Below, one piece after another: positions 1 through 6,215 of a stretch of 8,717 nt of DNA (positions are counted from its first letter, which is position 1; every line of letters begins with the position of its first letter). Position numbers and translations under genes: made by a program. The notes under the pieces were generated by a model. The model was not told the origin of the DNA, ran no database searches, and saw only the letters and a list, made by a program, of their open reading frames with translations. This DNA comes from an uncultured Hungatella sp. (lineage in GTDB: Bacteria; Bacillota; Clostridia; Lachnospirales; Lachnospiraceae): contig CAJUJV010000106.1 in assembly GCA_910586845.1 (NCBI GenBank), forward strand, positions 1 to 8,717, written 5' to 3'.

Positions 1-613
1 TGGTCAGCCCGTACCTGAGTTCCACGATCTTTTTTTCTCTGGGACTTAACCGGCTGATAGCCAGATTCAGCAGATCCTTTTCCGTCTCATACTCCAGGTC
101 TCTGTAGATCACATCCTCGTCTGTCCCCAGAATATCCGATAAAAGCAGTTCATTGCCATCCCAGTCTACGTTTAAAGGTTCGTCGATGGACACCTCCATC
201 TTGGTCTTGTTGTTTCTCCGCAGATACATCAGGATCTCGTTTTCAATGCACCGGGAGGCATAAGTGGCCAGCTTGATATTCTTTTCCGGGTTAAAGGTGT
301 TGATAGCCTTGATCAGTCCGATGGTTCCGATGGAGATCAGATCCTCCACCCCAACGCTGGTATTGTCAAATTTCTTTGCTATGTACACCACCAGCCGGAG
401 ATTGTGCTCGATCAGAGCCGATTTTGCCGCCTCCCCCTCTTCTGTTCCCAGTTTCTGAATCAGTCTGGCCTCTTCTTCTCCGTCCAAAGGCGCCGGCAGA
501 ATATCCGCCCCGCCGATATAGTGTACCTCGCCTTCCCTCTGAAACAGCATCGTCTTAAAGCTGGGTACTGTCTTAAACTGGAAACGGTTTGGTATTGATA
601 CTTTAATCACCAC
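1..613 (-). CDS. sigE: RNA polymerase sporulation sigma factor sigma-E, pro-form (3' end outside the window)
   Basis: This is the early mother-cell sigma factor of sporulation, made as an inactive precursor. The frame is open for 204 codons and runs off the left edge. The pro-sequence covers about residues 1-31. Residues 29-35 (EVHYIGG) match the EVYYIGG processing site of B. subtilis pro-sigma-E, so the mature form should start near Y32. Region 2 spans about 65-133, with NLRLVVYIAKKF, DLISIGTIGLIKA and KLATYASRCIENEILMYLRR. WDGNELLLSDILGT lies at 151-164. Region 4 begins at PREKKIVELRYGL, and the helix-turn-helix end is missing. The start is the first of two consecutive GTG codons, placed 8 nt after AGGAGG (622-627); the second GTG at 610 is possible. 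It overlaps the end of spoIIGA by 11 nt, which suggests translational coupling. SigF and SigG are close relatives, but the spoIIGA neighbour and the pro-sequence point to SigE. Confidence 0.95.
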   Translation of the reverse strand, partial: MVIKVSIPNRFQFKTVPSFKTMLFQREGEVHYIGGADILPAPLDGEEEARLIQKLGTEEGEAAKSALIEHNLRLVVYIAKKFDNTSVGVEDLISIGTIGLIKAINTFNPEKNIKLATYASRCIENEILMYLRRNNKTKMEVSIDEPLNVDWDGNELLLSDILGTDEDVIYRDLEYETEKDLLNLAISRLSPREKKIVELRYGLT

Positions 614-1472
614 TGGTAATTCCTCCTTTTTTGTCCCATAGGGCCATGACTGTCTCTCCATGGAGAAGCACCTCATAGCTGCCATCCCCTGTGAGCTTGT
701 AAGGCGCTCTGGCAATCCACGGTTCCCTGACCGTAATCCTGCCTCCTGCCCGGCAGATCTTCATGGATTCGATCTGTATCCCCTCCATCTCCCCGTGTGG
801 ATTTCCCACCGTATGGTAAGGGATTCTGACTTTTTTCTTCTCTGCTCCCGCAAACATGTACCAGATCCTCTCTGCAACGATCTGCACGCCCCCTCCGGTT
901 CCCGGTTCTCTGAGAAGATTTCCCGTATCCAGGTATCCTGTGGTCTCCACCACCTCATCCCCGTCTGCCAGAACCACCAGATACCGGTTTCTCCGTTCTC
1001 TCCTCATCTCCCGGGCAAACTGCCCCAGCCCTGCTGCCAAAAGACAGGTCCCTGCAGCCAGGAACAGCCAGGTAAGAAGAGGCAGCACATGTTCCCTCTT
1101 TCCTCTCACAGCCGTCTCCAAATAAAAACCGGCCCGGGTACAGTCATAGAAAAACTCCATGATCCCGCCGGCCAGTATTGCCAGTAGCCAGAAACTTCCT
1201 GTCTCTTTCACCAGTTCTCTGAGATCACCGGGCCTGTACACGATCTTCATCATCCCGGCAGCCGCTCCGAGGGAGGCTGCAGCTGTCACCCAGCCCGGCA
1301 GTTTCAGAAGCCAGATCTCCATGCATCCGAAAAGCCCTCCTGCCGCCCCTCCGCAGATGATGCGCCGAAGAGAAGCCGGCTTCCTGAGAAAACCTCTTAG
1401 AAAATACAGCAGAAGAGAATCCATAAGAAAATTCACAAAAAAAATAACATCTATGTACAATTCCGTGTCCAC
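603..1472 (-). CDS. spoIIGA: Sporulation sigma-E factor-processing peptidase SpoIIGA
   Basis: This is the membrane-embedded aspartic protease that cleaves pro-sigma-E in the mother cell after a signal from the forespore. With the chosen start it has 289 residues. The N-terminal half holds several hydrophobic segments, at about 5-27, 38-56, 60-78, 93-109 and 128-150. A basic stretch (REMRRERRNR, 154-163) leads into the C-terminal protease domain. The catalytic aspartate is D182 in GYLDTGNLL, close to D183 of the B. subtilis enzyme. The start is a GTG at 1472, giving MDTELYIDVIFF, which fits the usual MxxELYIDV opening of clostridial homologues. The only good Shine-Dalgarno (GGAGG, 1487-1491) is 14 nt upstream, which is long. 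An ATG at 1508 in the same frame lies upstream of the predicted transcription start and is unlikely. The gene is followed by, and overlaps, sigE. Confidence 0.93.
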   Translation of the reverse strand: MDTELYIDVIFFVNFLMDSLLLYFLRGFLRKPASLRRIICGGAAGGLFGCMEIWLLKLPGWVTAAASLGAAAGMMKIVYRPGDLRELVKETGSFWLLAILAGGIMEFFYDCTRAGFYLETAVRGKREHVLPLLTWLFLAAGTCLLAAGLGQFAREMRRERRNRYLVVLADGDEVVETTGYLDTGNLLREPGTGGGVQIVAERIWYMFAGAEKKKVRIPYHTVGNPHGEMEGIQIESMKICRAGGRITVREPWIARAPYKLTGDGSYEVLLHGETVMALWDKKGGITSGD

Positions 1473-1499
1473 GCCACCATTTCTCACCTCCCGCTTCAC

Positions 1500-1540
1500 A
1501 GATTCCATTATAAAAAATACGTGAGCGAAAATTTGTCAAA
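1500..1540 (-). promoter_or_regulatory. spoIIG-type promoter with long spacer (spoIIGA-sigE)
   Basis: A perfect -10 hexamer TATAAT (1507-1512) and a perfect -35 hexamer TTGACA (1534-1539) are separated by 21 nt instead of about 17. The B. subtilis spoIIG promoter is known for the same oddity: near-consensus hexamers with about 22 nt between them, used by sigma-A RNA polymerase only with Spo0A~P. Transcription would start near 1500, leaving a leader of about 28 nt before the spoIIGA GTG. The hexamers are read directly; the Spo0A dependence is inferred. Confidence 0.75.
1532..1540 (+). promoter_or_regulatory. Candidate Spo0A box overlapping the spoIIGA -35
   Basis: TTTGTCAAA on the plus strand matches the Spo0A box consensus TTTGTCRAA at all nine positions. 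It covers the -35 hexamer of the spoIIGA promoter, at about -32 to -40. In B. subtilis spoIIG, Spo0A~P binds next to and over the -35 region to recruit polymerase. A weaker seven-of-nine match, TTTGTCATT on the minus strand, lies at 1586-1594 (about -86 to -94). That is near the distance of the upstream Spo0A site in B. subtilis. Confidence 0.6.
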
Positions 1541-1588
1541 ATGAGGGACAGATCCAAAAGAATTTTTCGGGGGAATTCATCAGATAAT

Positions 1589-1626
1589 GACAAAAAGCAC
1601 CGGATATCTTCGGATATCCGATGCTT
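1589..1626 (-). terminator. Intrinsic terminator of ftsZ
   Basis: Read on the minus strand, AAGCATCGGATATC (1626-1613) pairs with GATATCCGGTGCTT (1608-1595) around the tetraloop CGAA. This gives a 14-bp stem with one G-U pair, followed by a T run (TTTTTG). It starts 10 nt after the ftsZ stop codon. It should separate vegetative ftsZ transcription from the sporulation operon. The plus strand has no T run after the stem, so it works in one direction only. Confidence 0.92.
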
Positions 1627-1636
1627 AAAGACAGAT

Positions 1637-2905
1637 TTAATCTCTTCCCTTGTTCCGGAGGAAATCGGGGATGGTAATATCTTTCATATTTACGTTGGAA
1701 CGATAGGGAGTCCTCTGCTGAGGCGGAACGGAAGTCCCGGGCTGCTGTCCTCCTCCGTTGACCGGCTGCTGATTTCCTCCTTGGACAGGACGCATCTGGC
1801 CCGGTCCGGGCATGGGACCCGGACGGCTTGTCCCGTAATTGCCCATGGTATTCTGAGCGGTCGCCGCCGCTTCCGCCTGACCCGTCTTCTGCCTGTAGGC
1901 TCCTCCGCCGAATCCTGACATGGCGTTCTGTACGGAGCCTGCTCCCGATGAGACATGTCCGTCCAGACCGGTGGCGATCACCGTGATGGTGGCCTCATCC
2001 TGAACACTCTCGTCATACATGGCTCCAAAGATAATATTGGCATCATCGCCTGCCAGTTCCTGAACAAAGCTGGCGGCGTCATTGGCCTCGATCAGGCTGA
2101 TATCGCCGGAAATATTAATGATCACATGGGAAGCCCCCTCGATGGTAGTCTCCAGAAGAGGACTGGACACGGCCTGCTTGACGGCCTCAATGGCCTTCTC
2201 GTCTCCCTTGGCCTTGCCGATACCGATATGGGCGATACCCTTATCGATCATGACGGTCTGCACATCCGCAAAGTCCAGATTGATCAGTCCGGGTACATTG
2301 ATCAGGTCCGTGATCCCCTGAACCGCCTGCTGAAGAACCTCATCCGCCTTCTTCAGTGCATCGGGCATGGTCGTCTTCCGGTCCACGATCTCCAGGAGCT
2401 TATCGTTGGGGATGACGATGAGCGTGTCCACGCTCTCCTTCAGCCGCTCGATACCCTGGAGTGCGTTGGTCATACGGGTCCTGGCCTCGAACTTAAAGGG
2501 TTTGGTCACAACGCCTACGGTCAGAATCCCCATGTCCTTGGCGATCTTGGCCACCACGGGAGCCGCGCCAGTGCCGGTCCCGCCTCCCATACCGCAGGTG
2601 ACAAACACCATATCCGCGCCTCTTAAGGCCTGGGCAAGTTCCTCGGAGCTCTCCTCCGCCGCCTTCTCGCCGATATCCGGTCTCGCTCCTGCCCCCAGTC
2701 CTTTGGTCAGCTTTTCGCCGATCTGCATAGCTGTAGGTGCCTTGCAGAAGCCCAGAGCCTGCTTGTCCGTGTTGACTCCGATAAATTCCACGCCGGCAAT
2801 ATTCTCGTCAATCATACGGTTCACGGCATTATTGCCTGCACCGCCCACACCGACTACTATGATCCTGGCCGCATTCTCAGCTTCATTTATCTTAATCTCT
2901 AACAA
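1637..2905 (-). CDS. ftsZ: Cell division protein FtsZ
   Basis: FtsZ is the tubulin-like GTPase that forms the Z-ring at mid-cell and at the polar sporulation septum. The product has 422 residues. The nucleotide-binding part includes VGVGGAGNNAVNRM (18-31) and the tubulin signature GGGTGTG (107-113). The T7 synergy loop NLDFADV (209-215) carries the catalytic aspartates D211 and D214. The globular domain ends near residue 316. A linker of about 90 residues rich in Gly, Gln and Pro follows, with imperfect GGxQQP units near 376-389. The C-terminal peptide DITIPDFLR (409-417) is the docking site for FtsA, SepF or ZapA-type partners. The start is a TTG at 2905, 7 nt after AGGAGG, giving MLEIKINEAENAARI, the usual opening of lachnospiral FtsZ. 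An in-frame ATG at 2932 lies upstream of that ribosome site and is not used. The gene has its own promoter and terminator, and no ftsA precedes it. Confidence 0.98.
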   Translation of the reverse strand: MLEIKINEAENAARIIVVGVGGAGNNAVNRMIDENIAGVEFIGVNTDKQALGFCKAPTAMQIGEKLTKGLGAGARPDIGEKAAEESSEELAQALRGADMVFVTCGMGGGTGTGAAPVVAKIAKDMGILTVGVVTKPFKFEARTRMTNALQGIERLKESVDTLIVIPNDKLLEIVDRKTTMPDALKKADEVLQQAVQGITDLINVPGLINLDFADVQTVMIDKGIAHIGIGKAKGDEKAIEAVKQAVSSPLLETTIEGASHVIINISGDISLIEANDAASFVQELAGDDANIIFGAMYDESVQDEATITVIATGLDGHVSSGAGSVQNAMSGFGGGAYRQKTGQAEAAATAQNTMGNYGTSRPGPMPGPGQMRPVQGGNQQPVNGGGQQPGTSVPPQQRTPYRSNVNMKDITIPDFLRNKGRD

Positions 2906-2982
2906 GATACTTCCTCCTTCACACTGTTTCATTAATATCTATTCCCTATGTAATTCCATATAAGTCCATCTTAAACTAACCT

Positions 2983-3018
2983 ATCTAATACTATATTTTA
3001 TTTCCCTTAAAATATCAA
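2983..3018 (-). promoter_or_regulatory. Candidate sigma-A promoter of ftsZ
   Basis: On the minus strand, TTGATA (3013-3018) is followed after exactly 17 nt by TATAGT (2990-2995), in an AT-rich gap between ftsQ and ftsZ. Transcription would begin near 2983, leaving a leader of about 78 nt before the TTG start. No terminator is visible after ftsQ, so read-through from upstream probably adds to this promoter. Confidence 0.7.
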
Positions 3019-3036
3019 CTGTTTTTTGCAAGAAAT

Positions 3037-3737
3037 TTAAGACTTCCTTTTAAAGGTATAAGCTGTGTTGCTGCTCGCAGGATCATAAGTATCCAGATAC
3101 AGGATTCCGCTTAAGCCTTCCAGCTCCGGAAGCATGTTGGACAGTCCCAGGATTTTTCCCGCTATATTGGCGCTGTTCCCCAGAAAGACCTCCAGGTCCT
3201 TCATATATAACGTGGCATCACCTCTCCTGTCAAATTCGACCCGCTCCACGTCCAGCTCATGGCTGGACAGCAGCTGGGTCAGGTCAAGGATCTCTCTGAA
3301 AATATCACTGTCCTCCACCGGAATGGGCTTATGGAGCACAATCTGCCCGTATTTCAGCCCTACGATCTGCGGAATTCCCTCCACCTCCTCGTTGGTGCTC
3401 TCCACGATGATTCCATCCTTGTCGAAATACATACAGCTGCTCATGTAAGACACATAGCCCACGATACTTTTCTCGTGGACGATCACTTCCACATCAAAGG
3501 GACTGTGAAACACCAGACTGTAGTCCTCCACAAATGGAATCTGAATATGCTCTTTCACCTGGTCTTTTCCGTAGGCATAAACGGCATTTGTATCCGCCTT
3601 TCCCGGAAAGATCCTGTCGATGATCTCCTGATCCGTATAACGATGTTGAGAGACAAAATCGTGATCCCAATCGTCAGTCCGAAAGCCGCCGCCCCTAAGA
3701 GGAGGACCTTATATTTTTTCTTATTCAATCGTGTCAT
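3037..3737 (-). pseudogene. ftsQ: Cell division protein FtsQ/DivIB, frameshifted near its N-terminus
   Basis: FtsQ/DivIB is a bitopic membrane protein that joins FtsL and FtsB/DivIC in the divisome. The gene is split over two frames. Frame one starts with ATG at 3737 (overlapping the murA stop as ATGA, with GGAGA upstream) and codes MTRLNKKKYK plus a hydrophobic segment (VLLLGAAAFGLTIGITILSL), then runs into an out-of-frame tail ending at 3555. The second frame is open from 3708 to 3037. It codes HRYTDQEIIDRIFPG (POTRA domain) from 3645, then PFVEDYSLVFHSPFDVEVIV and the DivIB core (YMYFDKDGI-like CMYFDKDGIIVES, GIPQIVGLKYGQIVLHKPI) to the stop. The change of frame must fall between about 3708 and 3645. 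Restoring one base near 3646 would give about 233 residues. The first POTRA strand, usually ending in V-x-GN, is barely present, so about ten residues may also be lost. Either the gene is damaged or the sequence has an error here. Confidence 0.85.
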
Positions 3738-4984
3738 TTTTCTCTCCGTATCACTGCCCCAAGGCTCTGAAGATCGCCGCAGAGATCCTCGTATCCCCGG
3801 AAGATATGATGACAGTCTGTGATCCTGGTTTCTCCCTCTGCCGCCAGCCCTGCTACCGCAAGAGCCGCTCCGCCTCTCAGATCCCGGGCCTGAACCTGGG
3901 CTCCTCTGAGTCCGGGCCGTCCGGTGATACAGGCCTCATCACCTTCTATTATAATGGCTGCTCCCATTTTATGCAATTCTTTTGCAGTGGCAAATCTTGC
4001 CTCAAATACCGTTTCCTTCAAGTACCCGGTCCCCTCGCTTAAGGCCATGAGCACCATGAATACGGACTGCAGATCCGTGGGAAATCCCGGATAGGGGCCG
4101 GTCTCAACCGATACGGCTTTGGGCCTTCCCGACATCCTGATCTCCAGAACATCCTCCCGGACTTTGATCCGGGCTCCCATTTTTTTCATAGTCCCGATGA
4201 CACATTCCAGATGTCCGGGGCTGCTCCGTCTGAGGACCGCTTCTCCTCCGCAGGCCATGACGGCTGAAAGACAGGTTCCCGTGACGATCCGGTCTCCCGG
4301 CACGTCCCTGACCACAGATCCCGGATTATCCGTCCCACGGATCTCCAGGCGGGAAGTACCCAGCCCCCGGATCCCGGCTCCCATGGCCTCCAGCATCCGG
4401 CACAGCTCTTCCACCTCCGGCTCTCTGGCGGCTCCTGTAAGGACCGTGGTCCCCCGGGCGGCCGCGGCCGCCAGCAGTACGTTTTCCGTAGCCCCCACGC
4501 TTGGAAAAGGCAGATGGATATGGTTTCCCTCCAGACGGGGCGCCAGGGCGTGGAGAACTCCCTCTTCTTCCCGGATCTCTGCCCCCAGCCTGGACAGAGC
4601 TTCCAGATGCATGTCAATAGGCCTGCTTCCTATGGAACATCCTCCGGGATAGTGGACAAAGGCTTCTCTGCAGCGTCCCAGAAGAGCCCCCAGAAGGACT
4701 ATGGAAGACCGCATGGCCTTTCCTCCTTCTTTCGGAATCCGGATATCCGTCACCTCCCCGGCATCGATCGTCAGGACATGATCTCTCAGATCACAGACAC
4801 ACCCCATAGATTCCAATATCCCCATCATACAGTAAACATCCTGTATTCTGGGGACATGCCTTAACACCGTGGTGCCTTTGTGGAGAAGCGCAGCCGCCAT
4901 CATGGGCAGCGCCGCATTTTTTGAACCCTGGATCTTTAGTTCACCTTTTAGCGAATGGTAACCTTGGACTAAAATCGCAGACAA
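3734..4984 (-). CDS. murA: UDP-N-acetylglucosamine 1-carboxyvinyltransferase (MurA)
   Basis: MurA transfers enolpyruvate from phosphoenolpyruvate to UDP-GlcNAc, the first committed step of peptidoglycan synthesis, in the cytoplasm. At 416 residues it has full family length and the two-domain EPSP-synthase fold pattern. Key residues match E. coli MurA: K22 and N23 in GSKNAALP, R92 in KAMRSS, the catalytic C116 in PGGCSIGSRPID (the cysteine attacked by fosfomycin), D304 in FPTDLQ, and R396 in HIFRGYEDL. The presence of Cys rather than Asp predicts the usual fosfomycin sensitivity at this enzyme. The start is TTG at 4984, 7 nt after AGGAGG, and no ATG lies nearby. The stop overlaps the ftsQ start (ATGA). 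Clostridia often carry two MurA paralogues; which one this is cannot be told here. It sits where B. subtilis has murG-murB. Confidence 0.96.
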   Translation of the reverse strand: MSAILVQGYHSLKGELKIQGSKNAALPMMAAALLHKGTTVLRHVPRIQDVYCMMGILESMGCVCDLRDHVLTIDAGEVTDIRIPKEGGKAMRSSIVLLGALLGRCREAFVHYPGGCSIGSRPIDMHLEALSRLGAEIREEEGVLHALAPRLEGNHIHLPFPSVGATENVLLAAAAARGTTVLTGAAREPEVEELCRMLEAMGAGIRGLGTSRLEIRGTDNPGSVVRDVPGDRIVTGTCLSAVMACGGEAVLRRSSPGHLECVIGTMKKMGARIKVREDVLEIRMSGRPKAVSVETGPYPGFPTDLQSVFMVLMALSEGTGYLKETVFEARFATAKELHKMGAAIIIEGDEACITGRPGLRGAQVQARDLRGGAALAVAGLAAEGETRITDCHHIFRGYEDLCGDLQSLGAVIRREK

Positions 4985-5043
4985 CCTGTTCCCTCCTGAG
5001 GCTTCCTATATCCTATTCTATGTACTGCCGTCTCGTCCGTTGC

Positions 5044-6183
5044 CTATTTTTCCAGCTTAATCTGGTTGGAGACGCTTAGGACCATCCCCATCTCCATCAT
5101 CAGAAACAGTACCGATGTTCCTCCATAGCTGATGAAAGGAAGGGTGATGCCGGTGTTGGGTATGGTATTGGTAACCACCGCGATATTTAAGATCACCTGG
5201 ATAGCGATATGGCCCATGACTCCCACTACGATCAGCGCCCCGAACAGATCCGGCGCATTGCCTGCAATGAGCAGAAACCGGTAGATCATAAACATAAAAA
5301 TCAGGATCACAGAGATGGCTCCAAAGAGTCCCAGTTCCTCGCAGATAATAGAAAAGATCATATCGTTCTGAGCCTCCGGAACAAACCCCAGCTTCTGGAT
5401 ACTCTCTCCCAGTCCTTTGCCGAAAAGGCCTCCGGAACCGATGGCGTAAAGTCCCTGAAGAACCTGATACCCTCCTGTAGACGGATAGGCCTCCGGATCC
5501 AGCCACACGTTGATCCTGGTCAGCTGATAAGGTCTTAAGATACCGATGGCCGCCAGTCCGTTTCCGATAGGACCCGCAAAGATGATGACCACGGCTCCGG
5601 CCAGGACACACAGCCCGTATGGGAGGCTCCTGCGGCTGGCCACAAACATCATGATAAATCCGATCCCGGCAATGATGATGCCGGAGCTTAGGTTGTTCAG
5701 CGCTACAATGGCGGCCAGAGGAAGGGTGATCATCACCGCCCTGACGATGCCCGCCGTGCGGTCCACGTCTTTTCCGATTCTGGTGATCAGCGCTGCCATA
5801 GCCACAATCACCGTGATCTTCACCAGCTCCGTAGGCTGAAATCTCAGGGAACCTGATCCCAGCCACCGTTTCTTTCCGTTTACTTCTTTGCCTACCAGGG
5901 TAACGGCGATCATCAGGATCCATGAGACCAGAACAGCCAATCCGGAAAACCTGGCATACCAGTGGTAATCCATCCTGGAAATGATCACCATGATCACAAA
6001 TCCTCCCATGGCTATGACTCCCTGACGGATCATAAAATACGCTGAATTTCCTTCGTAATCCATCTGAGCCTTATAAGAGCTGGCACTGTAGATCATCACC
6101 AGACCAAATATGGTGAGAAATACGATGACAAACAGAAGGCTGTAATCATAAAAACGTCTTATCTTCTTTTTCTGCTTCGGCAA
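5044..6183 (-). CDS. ftsW: SEDS-family peptidoglycan glycosyltransferase FtsW/SpoVE
   Basis: This polytopic membrane enzyme polymerises lipid II into glycan strands at the septum, together with a class B penicillin-binding protein. It has 379 residues and about ten hydrophobic segments after a basic N-terminus (MPKQKKKIRR). Family signatures are GKEVNGKKRWLGSGSLRFQPTELVKI (98-123, including the FQPTE motif), GLFGKGLGES (252-261), PEAQNDMIFSIICEELG (269-285, with the likely catalytic D274) and LPFISYGGTS (348-357). The start is TTG at 6183, a few nucleotides after AAGGGGG. No nearby ATG fits, since the next one would remove the first membrane segment. It follows murD by 32 nt. B. subtilis has both FtsW and the sporulation paralogue SpoVE, and SpoVE sits at this place beside murD. 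Sequence alone does not decide between the two, and the protein may serve both roles. Confidence 0.94.
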   Translation of the reverse strand: MPKQKKKIRRFYDYSLLFVIVFLTIFGLVMIYSASSYKAQMDYEGNSAYFMIRQGVIAMGGFVIMVIISRMDYHWYARFSGLAVLVSWILMIAVTLVGKEVNGKKRWLGSGSLRFQPTELVKITVIVAMAALITRIGKDVDRTAGIVRAVMITLPLAAIVALNNLSSGIIIAGIGFIMMFVASRRSLPYGLCVLAGAVVIIFAGPIGNGLAAIGILRPYQLTRINVWLDPEAYPSTGGYQVLQGLYAIGSGGLFGKGLGESIQKLGFVPEAQNDMIFSIICEELGLFGAISVILIFMFMIYRFLLIAGNAPDLFGALIVVGVMGHIAIQVILNIAVVTNTIPNTGITLPFISYGGTSVLFLMMEMGMVLSVSNQIKLEK

Positions 6184-6215
6184 AACAGCCCCCTTCCCCC
6201 GTTACAGCAGTTCTT

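Noticed and set aside
1225..1593. 122-codon minus-strand frame overlapping spoIIGA and its promoter
   Set aside because: It crosses the promoter hexamers and reads spoIIGA out of frame, and its composition is not protein-like.
1955..2626. 223-codon plus-strand open frame opposite ftsZ
   Set aside because: It is a shadow of the conserved FtsZ GTPase domain, with no domain of its own.
3640..3720. Programmed -1 ribosomal frameshift to join the two ftsQ frames
   Set aside because: No X-XXY-YYZ slippery heptamer lies in the crossover region. Slipping at the upstream A run would meet the TAA at 3711-3709 at once.
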